Origin: Brachynemurus nebulosus
Taxonomy: Eukaryota > Arthropoda > Insecta > Neuroptera > Myrmeleontidae
NCBI GenBank assembly: GCA_035578155.1
Contig: JAPWDM010000034.1
Location: 3,267,307 to 3,331,306, forward strand
DNA: 64,000 nt
Direction: 5' to 3'
The notes beneath the pieces are model-generated. The model was not told the origin of the DNA. It did not search any database and saw nothing but the letters and a program-made list of their open reading frames with translations. This document shows positions 11,308-23,410 of the stretch, one piece after another. The stretch's first letter is position 1. Each line of letters begins with the position of its first letter. A program made the position numbers and the translations under genes.

Positions 11308-11646
11308 AGATCCGGATCTAGGGGGGAAGCCGGGGCCTGTGCCCCCCCCTGTAAGGTTTTAGGGGCGCCAAAACGGTAAAAATTTTGTTGGTGCAGTAAA
11401 ATAGAAAAAATTTTTGGAAGTGACGAGCAAAAAAAAAAAGATCGACAGTGAGTATTCATGATAGGGTTAAGGTGAATTTGTTCTTGGAAAAGGAAGTGAT
11501 GACCAAAAAAAAAGGTTGACAGTAAGCACTTACGATAGGGTTCGGGTGACTTTTTTTGTCATCACTTCCAGGAAAAAATGTTTTTTGTTGCGGGGGCGCC
11601 AACAGGAAACTTTGCCCCCCTCCTAATATCTCTAGATCCAGCCCTG
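11308..11646. mobile_element. hAT-type MITE with 8-9 bp target duplication
   Basis: Flanked by the direct repeat 'CAAGCAGGT' (11299-11307 and 11647-11655). Ends are inverted around 'GGATCTAG': left 'AGATCCGGATCTAGGGGGG', right read backwards 'GCAGGGCTGGATCTAGAG'. C- and G-rich blocks sit just inside both ends. Inside, 'GACAGTGAGTATTCATGATA' and 'GACAGTAAGCACTTACGATA' form a diverged internal repeat. No transposase. Duplication length and CAGGG-type end point to the hAT superfamily. Confidence 0.75.
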
Positions 11647-11655
11647 CAAGCAGGT

Positions 11656-13351
11656 TACTTTCTGTTCGGGTAAATATGAGAATACCAACCTATAATTGTT
11701 CAGTTGTGGAAAAATTTTTCCTTTCAGCCAGTGTATATTTTCCTTATAAAAATCTTGGTCAAACGTATATTTAGTGCGAACCTAATTTGAGAAAAAAATG
11801 TTTTCTTTGTCTACTATCTCGATGTTGAACATCTAATTAATACAAAACAAAGAGTAGAATCGCCCGCTTCTAAATAGAGATACAATATATTGATCCGAAC
11901 AGTCGGTAATCCGGTTACATTGTATTCGATGTATGATATCCCCTCCCTCCGTCATCGGATCAGGTTTTAGGGGCGGATGTCCTTGGTTATCGTTTTATCC
12001 ACATTTTATCACCTGTTACCACAGAAGATATTGTGTGTATTTTTTGGAATAAATTTATAATGTAAACATTGGTTATAGTCACTATTGTTTTTTTGTTAGT
12101 TAAGAGTCCTTTCAGTTAAATTGCAACAAATTTGAGTTGTATAATATACAAAACCCAGAAAAAATACAGAACTTAAATGCAATATGGTAAGACAATTTGA
12201 CGAATAAAATAAGTTTAATTTATATTATTACTTAATATCTTTTTATTATAATTTTGAAATCATTTAAAATTACCAATAAAAATTTTCGCTTCATTTTTAT
12301 CGCGTTTACTTGTTAATAAAAGGTTTTGTACTATTTTTTTTTCGCTATGATAATTTGTCGCATATATTTTTTTAAAGCTAGGCTCTTGATCTATAATTGA
12401 CTAATAAAATAATCTATTATACTCAAACCATCTGCCCTCACAGCTGGCACCTGGCCCAAAGGTACTGGCAAATAAAAAATTTCAGAACAGGTTATTTAAT
12501 AAATAATTATATTTTTTATAGTATTCTGTACCAAAATTGGCAAAACGGAACATTTGTACAATCACTTCAGTGTTTGTCCTGGTGTCACGAGCAATTTTCT
12601 CTGAAATCGTGAAAATTTGAAACTTAGCGCAGAGATAGGGTGTGGTTGCAGATTACAGATGTGAAATTGAATTTCGATTCTGAGGATTAATTTTAGAGCA
12701 TAACCTGGAAAGTAAAAACAAAATTTTTCCCAAAGAGCATTGAGTAGAGTATCAAACGAAAGCCTATTAAAGTACGAATTCAGTAATATATGTAACTACA
12801 TACTTTTCGTTCTTTTTTAGGGGAGGGGAGGTAAATCATAAAAATTGCTGTTCCCGACCCCTATTATCAGAAGGGTTGCTCAGAAAAATCTGAAAAAATT
12901 CATGAACATTAAGAATGGGGTGTAGATTAAGCGAAAATTATCAGGACTGAATTTCCTTGTACAATTTTCTTGGTAGGTATACAAAAAATAAAAGTTGGTG
13001 ACATATTTTGCTTTAATAAAGGTGTTGTTTATCAATTGCATTAACAGTATCTATGTTATTTTGGTAATTTTTTTATAAAGTGAGTTTTAGAAATTAAAGA
13101 AGTAAGGAATAGCAGATAAATCTGTACGGGAAAAATATATTACAATCTCTGTATCTAAATATTATCTATAATAATATTATTTGTAAAATTTTGTTAGGTA
13201 TACAGAGAAATAAAGCAAATTCAATCTATTCAAAGAAATTCACAATAATATTTAAATAATTTTCTGACTTGTAATATTATCTAATACAATTTTTATAATT
13301 AATAGTACTGCTAAAAATTATTATTGAAAAAAAGGAAAAACAGAGTTTTTT
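11656..13351. other. AT-rich, no gene recognised
   Basis: About 1.7 kb; the short open frame at 12397-12612 has no known domain. A G-rich run near 12820 ('GGGGAGGGGAGG') is the only compositional oddity. Confidence 0.45.
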
Positions 13352-15737
13352 ACAAGTAAAGATCTTGAAGTGATAATTCCCGATTTTGATGAAACTTGGT
13401 AGGTGTGTAGAACACAGAAAAATAACAGACACGTACTTTTTTTATCGGCCAAAAACGCCATTTAAGGGGTGAAATCCACCCTCAAAGTTGGGGCAAAAAT
13501 TTAATTTTGTTAAATTACTCGAAAATTATAACAGATAGAAAAAAAGCTTAAATTGACACAACCCTTCATTTTTAAAGATCTTTCTACTGATGTACTCAAA
13601 TCCAGGGTCGGACCTACTGGAGAGACTTGAGGGTAAATTGAGGGTAAATTTTGAAATAGGATGAAAATGGTTCGACCAATCAAAATACTAATATCAAATA
13701 TGAAAATTCATCAAAATACTAGTTTACCTGTTTTTGCTAAAAGCCGTTACGTTAAAGCTAAAAGCTCAAATCTTAATCTAAAATCTTACATGTGTACTCC
13801 TATTTTACTTATAATATCTTTAAAAATAACTGTTTAAATCTTTTTTATTTATTGTATTTGTACCCTACAATTAATATTTAAACAAAAATATTGGATAAAA
13901 TTTTATTATAATGTTATTTGTACAAAATTAAGACTTCTATACAATTTCCGGTAGCTTTAGTTAACTTCCCATTGGAAGTTATTGTAACGGGCCCGATTTT
14001 ACGAACCGCTAATTTGGACATATTTCCACGTTTCAAGGTCACTAGAATCCGAATCCACCGTTTTTAGTGTGATGTCTGTGTGTGTGTTTGTTAGTTCGTT
14101 CGTTCGTGAATTTTTTTTTTTGTCTCGCATATCTCGAGAACAAATATGATATCAACTCTGGACTAATTTCATTAGATGTGTAATTAAACTTTAAAGACCG
14201 GATAAAAAACGGAGTTAACTTTATTCACGCAACATAGATCATATAGATTTGTTATCATGTCTTTATTATATAATAGCCTAAAAACCTAATTGATGTTAAA
14301 ACGCCAGTAAATATTATAAAATTTAAGGAAAAGAAACACGAAATAAGAAACTTTTTATTAAATATTTTTTGTCTCATATCTTGAGAACAAATGATAATAA
14401 CATTTGTTTGATAAGGGTACCCACTCTTAGGTACAGAGGGTAAAGTCCCCGGTGTGGTATAAGGGGCAAAGCCTCTATCGGGGGCCCAGGGGAGGAGCCC
14501 TCTGAAATTAAAAAAGAATTATTTATATACAGTCGGCTCTAGTCTTTAAAGGCACTCAATGGGAAATTGACAGTGTGCGTAGACCTGTCCCCCCAAATTT
14601 TTAATATTGGAAACTGTTGAAATATTTTAAAAACAGAATCGGTAGAGAAAAATTTAAATTGACTAATAGTCATATTTCTTGCATATTTCTGTGTAATTAA
14701 TTACTACAGTTTTTATGTCATACATAACAAATTTTACTTTACAGTATAAATTATTGTTTTGAAATTAATGATCCAGCATTTTTATTAACTAGTAAAATAG
14801 TACTCTAAAGGAAATTTAATATTAGATGATCACTACTAAAAATATAAAAGGCTTCATTGTAAAAATATTACTCGCATATCTGTGAAATAATGGTGATCAG
14901 AACGGAATTCACCAATGCTGGAAAATCGGAAATAGGTTGTACTAAAAATTGGGTATAGTAAATATTTATTTCTTTCTGAAGACCCATTAATAACTACGAC
15001 TCTGGATTCATATATTTTAATATCCCTGTATATTTTTTCGAGTTCTAAAACAATTATATGTTACGTCAATTTATATTTTGCCTCTACCGATTGTGTTTTT
15101 AAAATATTTCAACAGTTTCCAATGTTAACTAGAGCTACCGGAATTTGTATAGAGCTCTTAATTTTGTACGAATAACATTATAAAAAAATTTTATTCAATA
15201 TTTTTATTTAAATGTTAATTGTAGAGTATAAATACAATAAATAAAACGATTTAAAAAGTTATCTTTAAAAATATTATAAATAAAATATTGAGTGCACATG
15301 TAAGATTTTAGATTAAGCTTTTAGCTTTAACATAACGGCTTTTAGCAAAAACAGGTAAACTAGTATTTTTGATGTAGTTTTCATATTTGATATTAGTATT
15401 TTGATTGGTCGAACCATATTCACCCTATTTCAAAATTTACCCTCAATTTTATAGTTAAGCCCCCTCCCCTCCAGTAGGTCCGACCCTGGATTTGAGTACA
15501 TCAGTAGAAAGATCTTTAAAAATGAAGGGTTGTGTCAATTTAAAGTTTTCTTCTATCTGTTATAGTTTTCGAGTAATTTAGCAAAATTAAATTTTTACCC
15601 CAATTTTGGGGGTTGATTTCACCCCTTAAACGTTTTTGGCCGATAAGAAAAATTACGTGTCTGTTATTTTTCTGTGTTCTACACACTTACCAAGTTTCAT
15701 CAAAATCGGGAATTATCACTTCAAGACCTTTACTTGT
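13352..15737. mobile_element. Foldback element with equal ~614-bp arms and nested insert
   Basis: Arms 13352-13965 and 15124-15737 are inverted copies of equal length, both carrying 'AAGTGATAATTCCCG' at the outside and 'CCGGTAGCT' against 'AGCTACCGG' at the inside. The 1158-base centre contains a second inverted pair that reaches the right arm ('TTGGAAACTGTTGAAATATT' at about 14609 and its complement ending near 15123). It also has a left part beginning 'CCCATTGGAAGTTATTG' that I read as a separate insertion. No open frame of use. The outer arms contain the recurrent phrase 'AGTTTCATCAAAATCGGG'. Confidence 0.85.
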
Positions 15738-16649
15738 TAGTACATTTACTCCATTCAGTAAATATCACTGTGCGTTTGTGATAAAAGTAAATAGACCAAA
15801 ATAACGATACCATCATGTTGAAACCGAAAAATATGGTTTGTTTTAGAAACAAAATGTATTCATTAGAAAAAATATTTCAGCCACTTTCATATACTATTAT
15901 ATCAAATTTATAAAAACAACTGATTGTACGGAACACTGTTTGCGCAAGTGCAACTTACCCTTGACGACTTGTTTAGGTTTTCGAAGGGCGTGTCATTAAT
16001 AACAAAGAGGGAGGAAACACTGGGCGTTTATTTTAATAAATACTTTTCTTAGCTACTTTATTAAAAATATTAGACATCTCCTTTCAACTAATTACGAAGT
16101 AATTACTTAAACGTATGTCGTAGATAATAAAAACATGCAGGGATTATGATGTCATATAAAAAAGAATATAAATATTTAGCTGCAAGGATCTTATGTTGTT
16201 TTACTTAAAGGTCATTATTGCAAAAATGTTCAGAAAGTAGAGGAAGACGAAAAATAGACAAGGAAAGTTATGACGTATATGCTATCCAGAATAAACAGTC
16301 TATACTATGTATACGGAACCTAATTGTAAAATATTACTTGCTGTAAATCGGGATGAATCGCCAGTAATTCAAACTTCACATCGTATTTTTTTGTGTATTT
16401 CTTTTCTTTAATATTACATTAAAAATTTATGTGAGCATAGTTACTCTATTATCAGAACGAAAAATTTAAAAAAAAAAATAAAACTATGTAATTTTTATTA
16501 TTACTCTATGGTAAATTGGGGTTAAAATAAAGTATAATGAGCTGAAAGTATCGAAAGTGTTTGTCACCTATTTTTATGATTATGTTAAAAGAAGTTCAAA
16601 CAAATAAAAGTAAACAAACAAATTTTCAAATTTCAAATTTAGTGATTAA
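15738..16649. other. AT-rich, nothing recognised
   Basis: No gene or repeat identified. Confidence 0.45.
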
Positions 16650-16651
16650 TA

Positions 16652-17160
16652 CGGAGTTTACATTTGCAATGATTTGCTGGCGCCAACACAAAGTGGCGCG
16701 CCAGTAAAAGCAAAATGAACGTGTAAACATCTACTGGCGTGCAAGGTAGATCAGTGCATGCATGGATGAAGAAAGTTAGCAACCTTCTAACTTTTCTGGC
16801 GCCAGTAATGATTCATTTGCCACTAAAATTAAAACATGCAAATGTAAACTTGTACTGGCGCCAGTATTATTTCAAAATTAATTAAATGCCATTTTTAAGG
16901 GATTATTCAGGTTTGAATATCATTTTTAGGTACCTATTATATTTTTTTCTCTTCTAATTCATTGTTTGCTTTACATTTAGATACAAATGTAAGCTATATA
17001 TGACAGTTATTTATCCAATTTAGCCATTTGTAACCTGCGCAGTACTTACCAAATTATATACCATGCAAATAATGTGTAAACGGACCTGCAAGTAGTGTAA
17101 ACTTTACAGACATGCAAACTTAAAAGTGGTGCCAGCAAATCATTGCAAATGTAAACCCGC
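16652..17160. mobile_element. TA-target MITE with GGCGCCA motifs
   Basis: Flanked by TA (16650-16651, 17161-17162). TIRs: left 'GTTTACATTTGCAATGATTT' then GCTGGCGCCA; right read backwards 'GTTTACATTTGCAATGATTT' then GCTGGCACCA. Internally, 'CTGGCGCCAG' palindromes and 'TGTAAAC' motifs recur (near 16724, 16797, 16850, 17072). No coding content. This is a 509-bp non-autonomous element. Confidence 0.85.
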
Positions 17161-17522
17161 TATAATATTTTAAAATTTAGATATTATTTGAATTTGTGTC
17201 TACTAGCTAATATAATGTACGCGTAGAAAATATTATGCATGAAGTAGTTTAAAGGAGATACCTAATATTATTTTTTTAAAAAGCGTTTTACTGGACTAGC
17301 TCTGGTGAATATACATCGAGACATTGAAATTGACTCTCATAATGTCATCGACCAATTCCGAATTCGCTAAGAAAAAAAGAAACTAAAATATTATTATTTA
17401 CTAAAATAAATCACTTTTAAATTATACAAGTAAATTCAATTCTTTAGTATAAAAGCAAATACTTATCTATATGAATGCAAAAAGAAACCGTCGCTTGTAA
17501 AACAGGTAACAATAAAAAAATA

Positions 17523-17625
17523 TTTTACTTCGCAAAAATACCACTTTTAGTTTGAAAATGAACTGACGGTTCGAAACAATATTGTCACAGTTTCAAAATA
17601 AAAGTGGTATTTTTGCGAAGTAAAA
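17523..17625. repeat. 27-bp perfect inverted repeat
   Basis: Arms 17523-17549 and 17599-17625 are exact complements ('TACTTCGCAAAAATACCACT' and its reverse) with a 49-base loop whose ends also pair weakly (TTTGAAA/TTTCAAA). Direct repeat 'AAACAGGTAACAA' occurs near 17500 and 17688. Confidence 0.85.
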
Positions 17626-18212
17626 CATTTGTTTATTATTTACAAATATGGAATACCATAAAGTAACGCTCAAATCTATTAATATTAAACAGGTAACAAA
17701 TTTAAATACAATTGGAGTGAACATAGGGTGGTATTTGTTGTAAGCAATAAAATATTATAATTTAACTTCTTGAAAGTTTATAGTCACTAATAACACCCTC
17801 TCGAAAAATCATCCCAAAAATTGTTGGATAAGGTATACTAATGGGCGTAACTGTGACTTTCCCAAATGGTAAATCTCTATTATATTATTTTGTGATATAC
17901 ATAGAATTTACCCAGGATAGGTTTCATATAAGAAAATAATCCATGCAGATTTAGGCACTCTTTGTTAAATTTGCAGTAACGACCAAGGTGTTAAAAGTAA
18001 TAAAAATTTGATCCCCACTGAGTTGAAGACTGGATCCGCCCTTCAATTAGGTTTTTTTCCACAGTAAATTCAAATTTATACATTTGAGCTACTGTTCAGT
18101 TTAAATGAAATAATTTAAAATGCTAAATTCATATGGGAATTTTACTCTATAAGAACATTTAAGGTGATTTACGAGCTATTTCAGATTTTCATCTAGGATA
18201 CCCAACTGAAGG
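17626..18212. other. AT-rich, no gene recognised
   Basis: Unremarkable sequence up to the left end of the pogo-like element. Confidence 0.45.
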
Positions 18213-18214
18213 TA

Positions 18215-21200
18215 GGGGAAACGGTATAGTTATTGGCCAGTTAAGCGATCTCAAGACCCTATGTATAAAACAAAAAATTATATAATGGGTAGATGTAAAT
18301 GAAAATATTGTTAAATGATACTATATTAATGTATTTATTTAATAGTATTTTTTACATACTTTTCATATATTATTTAAATGATATCAACTCAAAAATACAA
18401 AAATCAAATTAACAGTAATTGGCCACATTTTTACACTTATTGGCCATAAAATTATATAGTTATTAGCCATAGAAAATGAAAAATCTTATCAAATAAATTA
18501 CAACAATAATCGCAGATCCTAACTCACTAAAACATATCTTCATCATATTCATTTTCAGAAAGTTCAGAATCATCATCTAATAAATAACATTTATGGCATA
18601 TAAAATCAGAAAGTTCGTCGTCATCTGGAATATGTTCCTGGTGTTTACTGGGAATGCATTGATTATGATACGAGTTTTTACAACAACTACATAATAAAGA
18701 TTTACTTTTCAAAGCTAGACGCTTACAGGAATTACAAGTAATCATCTGTGGGTTTTGTACTACCTTTATTTTATTGGTAGAATCGCTTAAAACATGTTTA
18801 TTTTCAGTATTAACGACTTTAACAGTCTGAACGTTTAAAGTTTCATCTTTTCCATCTATATTTTTCGACCTTTTCCCCACGCCTTTATCTTTTTTTGTCT
18901 TTTCAATATTATTTTGTTTCCGTGCGGCTGCTTGTTCATCTCTTTTTCTTTTTCTTTCGATTTTCTCATTCTCTTTTTGTTGCTTTTCTATTTCTTTTTT
19001 TTTAATGGTTGCTCTAAAATTCTCGGAAGTTATGACGTATGGGTTCTTTTCTGTATTTCTAATAAATTTTCTTCTGTTGTCTGGCGGATTCTGTAAGTAA
19101 TCATTTATTGATTTGCTTATGTGAGACGTACCTTCTGAAGTAGACGGCGTGCACAAATCTACATTTTTTTTTGGAGACAAAGTAATTTTTTCAGTTGTGG
19201 CATTATCTCCGTTGATTAGATTTACATTTGTTGTTGAATTATTTGGAGTTTGTATTTCAATATTGGTTGATTGTGTCTGTGGAAAGTCACTTTGAAAAAA
19301 GCGCCAAACTTTATACAACGGAGGAGAACTGTCATTCACTGTTGCACCCCGGGATTGCAAGTCTTTCATTTTGTTTACAATTTCATCTCCTACAATACTT
19401 TCAAAGTCTTCTAGAGACATAAGTTTCTTTTCTACATCGGATACTACGTCCGTATTTCTTGTGGCTAGACATTTTGTAAAATCAATAGCGTTCTCATCAA
19501 ACGGGTATAATCCGCATGCTTTGAACCCATTGATTATATTATCAGGCTTTAAATCATCTACAACAGTTTTAAAAATATTAGCAATATTTAACTTTGTCAC
19601 AATTTCACCCACATTTTCCGCCTGAAATTTTCGAACGGCTTTTCTATAAATTTTTTTGATAGGTCCAAAAACGGATACATCTGCTGGCTGAGTGATGCGA
19701 GTAGTATTAGGATAAAGAGCAATAAGTTCAATTCCTTGCTGCTTACAAGTTAAACTAAGCTGCAAAGTGATGTGGCTTTTATGCCCATCTATGAACAGGA
19801 TCACTGGTTTTTGAATATTATGTTCTGAAAGATATGGCGCAAATATTTCAGTGATAAACTGATTAAAAACGTCTGCCGTCATCCACCCTGTATCACTGCG
19901 CCCGATACCCCATTTTGGCGGTACTGATGACGCAATTTTATCCGGCAGCCTTTTATATGGGAAGACTATTAAAGGGGGACATGTCTTGCCATCGGCAGAA
20001 AATGTAAAGAGTACGGTAATATTCTCTTTAGGATTTCCTTGCTGCACTGCATAAACATTTTTGTCTCCTTTTGGGGCAATCACACGACCAGTAGAAGGGC
20101 AAGTCTGAAATCCTGTCTCATCTGCATTAAAAATACGTCGTGGATCCTGAATGGCATCTAACAGGTTTTCACTGATTAAATAATTTCTGATTTCCTGAAA
20201 CCATTTTCTAATGTCACTTTCTGAAACACAGGCACTAGCTTTAGTAACTCCTTCACTGGTTCTTTGAGCCAAATTAGGATGCCGTTTTAAAAAAGCTTTC
20301 AACCACCCCTGTCCAGGTCTGCTATTGACAAAAGGAGTATCTCTTGGATTATCAGTCAAAAATTTTTGGACGGTATCGAGAATGTCATCTGACTTTCTTG
20401 GAAAGCCTTTACGTGCCATTTTCACTAGCCATTCCTTGATAGAATCTTCTTCTTCATGTGTTAAATAAGGTGTTGGCCCAAACTCAGATTTCGAAGTAGG
20501 GTTCTTAAGTTTAAATTGTAAAGTTGCTCTTGGAATATTATAATATTTTGCAACTGCTCTTAGCGACATTGTTTTACCATGTATTTTTTCTAACGCCTCA
20601 TTTAGAGCTTCCTTCGAATATTTAGGTCTTTTTGGCATGGTTATTTTACCTTAAATTTGTTGGAAATTAAAAAAAAATGCATTAGTGATTTTGTCTAAAT
20701 TATATGAATAAATATCATAGTTATTGGCCTACTTTTTTGTATTGCTAATTATTGCAAGTAACATAGTACTTGGCCTAGGCCAATAACTGTTTACATAGCT
20801 CTAAAATCGCTGGAAACTGAATATAGCGCATAATATTGAAAAATGAAGAGAGACATCCATTATAAATTCTATTTTCTCTCTATAAAATAAATATAGTAAT
20901 TGGCATAGAAGGCCAAACACTATAAATTTCGGAAATTCTTGATACAGTAATTGGCCACACCAATATTTTTAGGTTATGTTAAGATATTGTCATTTTACAC
21001 TACAAATACGTTTAGTGTGCATAATATTCTATAAATTTTATAGATTCTCAGTCACTGAATTATGTAAATTAGTTTTAAAATATTACATCAAAAAATTTTT
21101 TTGTCTTAATATTTATTAAATAAAACTTACCTGTTTTCATATCGACGCGAAGAAAGCACAGATTACAAAAACATGAATTCATCTAGCGGCGTTTTGTTCA

Positions 21201-21339
21201 AACTTTTTGATAGTCGGTAATGGTGTCGCCATTGTAATATTTTTTTGTTAACCATTTAACAAGGTTTTTGCTAGTTTTTCAATACCAAAGTTGAAATGGC
21301 TAATAACTGTATGGAGGCTAATAACTGTACCGTTTCCCC
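18215..21339 (-). mobile_element. Complete pogo-like DNA transposon
   Basis: Flanked by TA (18213-18214 and 21340-21341). TIRs: left 'GGGGAAACGGTATAGTTATT', right read backwards 'GGGGAAACGGTACAGTTATT'. The core 'AGTTATTGGCC' recurs as about ten further exact or near copies near both ends (18413, 18434, 18456 on the left; 20717, 20764, 20776 reversed, 20892, 20944, 21300 on the right). It carries one intact transposase gene (18527-20638). Length 3125 bp. Probably young: the frame is open and the target duplication and ends are preserved. Confidence 0.93.
18527..20638 (-). CDS. Pogo/Tigger-like DDD transposase with C-terminal PHD finger
   Basis: 703 aa, uninterrupted. Residues about 7-45 form a psq-type helix-turn-helix ('SLRAVAKYYNIPRATLQFKL'); about 60-130 a CENP-B/Tc5-type second DNA-binding domain ('GWLKAFLKRHPNL'). 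The catalytic domain follows with D173 in 'FNADETGF', D284 in 'LFIDGHKSH' and D320 in 'TQPADVSVFGPIK', the DDD triad expected for pogo relatives (known family pattern). Residues about 540-600 are a Lys/Glu-rich coiled-coil-like linker. Residues 635-684 are a PHD finger (C635, C638, C650, C653, H658, C661, C681, C684), followed by an acidic tail. In the nucleus it would bind the element's TIRs and cut and paste it at TA. The start ATG begins a plausible N-terminus 'MPKRPKYSKE' right before the HTH. Nothing in the sequence suggests inactivity. Confidence 0.93.
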   Translation of the reverse strand: MPKRPKYSKEALNEALEKIHGKTMSLRAVAKYYNIPRATLQFKLKNPTSKSEFGPTPYLTHEEEDSIKEWLVKMARKGFPRKSDDILDTVQKFLTDNPRDTPFVNSRPGQGWLKAFLKRHPNLAQRTSEGVTKASACVSESDIRKWFQEIRNYLISENLLDAIQDPRRIFNADETGFQTCPSTGRVIAPKGDKNVYAVQQGNPKENITVLFTFSADGKTCPPLIVFPYKRLPDKIASSVPPKWGIGRSDTGWMTADVFNQFITEIFAPYLSEHNIQKPVILFIDGHKSHITLQLSLTCKQQGIELIALYPNTTRITQPADVSVFGPIKKIYRKAVRKFQAENVGEIVTKLNIANIFKTVVDDLKPDNIINGFKACGLYPFDENAIDFTKCLATRNTDVVSDVEKKLMSLEDFESIVGDEIVNKMKDLQSRGATVNDSSPPLYKVWRFFQSDFPQTQSTNIEIQTPNNSTTNVNLINGDNATTEKITLSPKKNVDLCTPSTSEGTSHISKSINDYLQNPPDNRRKFIRNTEKNPYVITSENFRATIKKKEIEKQQKENEKIERKRKRDEQAAARKQNNIEKTKKDKGVGKRSKNIDGKDETLNVQTVKVVNTENKHVLSDSTNKIKVVQNPQMITCNSCKRLALKSKSLLCSCCKNSYHNQCIPSKHQEHIPDDDELSDFICHKCYLLDDDSELSENEYDEDMF

Positions 21340-21341
21340 TA

Positions 21342-22995
21342 TTCCTTTTTATATATTGCATTCATTGTCGTTTTCAGAGAAGTAATTTAAAATAACAGTT
21401 AGGCCAATGACCAGACCGTTTTGGCTGTCGATTTTAAGAAACAGTTCCGATTGTCATGAAATTTTAACAGTAGATAGGGGATAACTTAAGAAACAAAAGT
21501 TATATAGTGCCGATGTGCGCTTTAACTCGGGGGGTGGATGCCACCCTTTCTAGGGGGTGGAAATTGGCACCCGTAAACTAAATGCAGAAATCGGTAGAGG
21601 GATGAATTCTAATCAAAAAATGTTCTGTACATATTTTTCGATAAATCAATATTTTCCGAGTTATCTGCCATTAAAATTGTTGATTTTTCATCTAAAAAAT
21701 GAATGTTTTGAAGCGGTTTTTCACGAATAACTTAAAAACCGTTCGTTTTAAAAACAAATTTACTGAAGTAGAAATGAAGCTTTTAAAATAGCGAATCGAT
21801 TGGTTTTTTCTTCCTTTCCGTAAATGAAACAGTACCGAGTTATGAGTTGTTAAAAATGATTGTTTGGTCGCCGAAAACTAAATTCGAACCTTTTGGCGTT
21901 AAATAACGGGAAAACAGCGTATTTTTGGAGGAAAACTTATCTGGCATTATTTATAGAACTTGAAAAGGCCTTCAAAATGAGCTCTGGGATAAGTTATTTG
22001 CGTCAAAAATGACGGAGTTATGGTGAGAAGAATGCGGCTGTCTCATTTTTCCAGAGCAAAAAACAACAACAAAACCAATGGCTTCGCGACAAGAATTGAT
22101 AGTCAACAAAATTCAAGTACAGTTACATTCATTTAGGTACAAACCATATATTCTGGGAGTTTGAGTGCTTCAGAATGCTTATTTTTGATAATAGGTTTCA
22201 TTTACGTTAGCCACAGATTTTGAAATTTCAGAAAAAATTTCCTTTTGTCTCCGATAACTAAAAAACTATGTAATATACGAAAAAAATGCATCTGTATAAA
22301 ATTACAAGTCTATAATTCCCCGACATTTTGGTTCTTTTTTGGCTTTTCTACGATAATAATTATTTGAGATATCGTCGATATAAAGGTAGGTATCGCGGTA
22401 GGTGCAACGCCTACGTTTCCCGAGACATTGAAACTTAAAAATCTAAAAAAATAAGGGTTCAAAACAGTTGAGCTTTACAGGCCTTCTAGCCTTCGAAATT
22501 CCTTACAAATTGAATATTTGTGCGATTGGATATCTTCAAAACTCAGAAAATTATCGTTATAAAACAAATTGTATTTTGCCTTCAATTTTTCGAAGCACGC
22601 ACACCGCGTCGCTCTCGACGGCTTCTACGTCCATCCAAACCACACATATGCATTACGGATCGTAACACTATATGTATATTCGGATTTTGAGTGATAACGG
22701 TCGGGCGTGTCACCAAGTAAAACTACAAACAAAAACAAACATTTCGTCCCTCATTTTACCCCCTTAGGGAATGAATTTCCAAAAACGCCTTTACCACTAG
22801 ATTTTACTGATGCATAGAATTCTAATCACCAACTTCCATAGCTCTAACTTCAAAAATGACGAATTTCCGAGCAATTTTTAAGTTGCAGCAAATTCTGGAA
22901 GCCGACTGGTATTTCCCAATTGTACTGTACGGTGGAGCTGTGCACACATTAAAACAATTAAGCAGTGTCACAAATTTAGCAGTTTTTCTCGAGCA
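21342..22995. other. Old repeat-like DNA, no intact gene
   Basis: Moderately GC-richer sequence with phrases typical of old insect repeats ('CGATTGTCATGAAATTTT', 'ACTCGGGGGGTGGATGCC'). No bounded element could be defined. The short frame at 22468-22665 is not recognisable. Confidence 0.4.
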
Positions 22996-23004
22996 GATGC
23001 GCTA

Positions 23005-23410
23005 CGAGAACTTCATCTAAGCGATCACTAAAAAGGGCGTAGTTAAATTATTATCTATCGTCCCGACAATTGACGCTCTGAACGAGCACATAAAGAGGGT
23101 TTATTTACAAACCCAATTATGGCTGGGTAATACTAATATTCGCCCGCATGATTGAAGATGGTATTCTCTTACCGGTTGCTTAATAGCAACGAAAATAAGA
23201 AATCCACCTGCTCCGGAAGATTTGTTGCCAATGATTTTTTGCAACTGTAAGAAAGGGTGTGGCATTACGTGCACGTTTCGAAACGTTGGATTATTTTGCA
23301 ACGCTACGTGTGGAACGTGCTGGGGCTCCAACTGCACCAATTGTCCACTCATTGTTGACCAGGAGGAGGAGGAAGAGGCCGATAGCAACGATGGCTCTCC
23401 CACCGATTAG
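23005..23410 (+). pseudogene. Decayed 3' fragment of a Cys-rich multicopy gene
   Basis: Fragments in shifting frames read 'FLEQMRYENFI', a stop, 'LNEHIKRVYLQTQLWLG', then (frame change) 'MIEDGILLPVA' and finally 'PPAPEDLLPMIFCNCKKGC'. That last part leads into a Cys-rich tail of nine cysteines, 'TCTFRNVGLFCNATCGTCWG'. The order matches, from memory, a multicopy arthropod protein of unknown function whose C-terminus has the pattern PPAP-x-LL-x-x-I-x-C-x-C-x3-C. At least one stop and two frameshifts make it dead. I do not know the function of the family. Confidence 0.6.

Noticed and set aside
19371..19625. 84-aa plus-strand frame inside the pogo transposase gene
   Set aside because: Antisense shadow of the intact 703-aa transposase.
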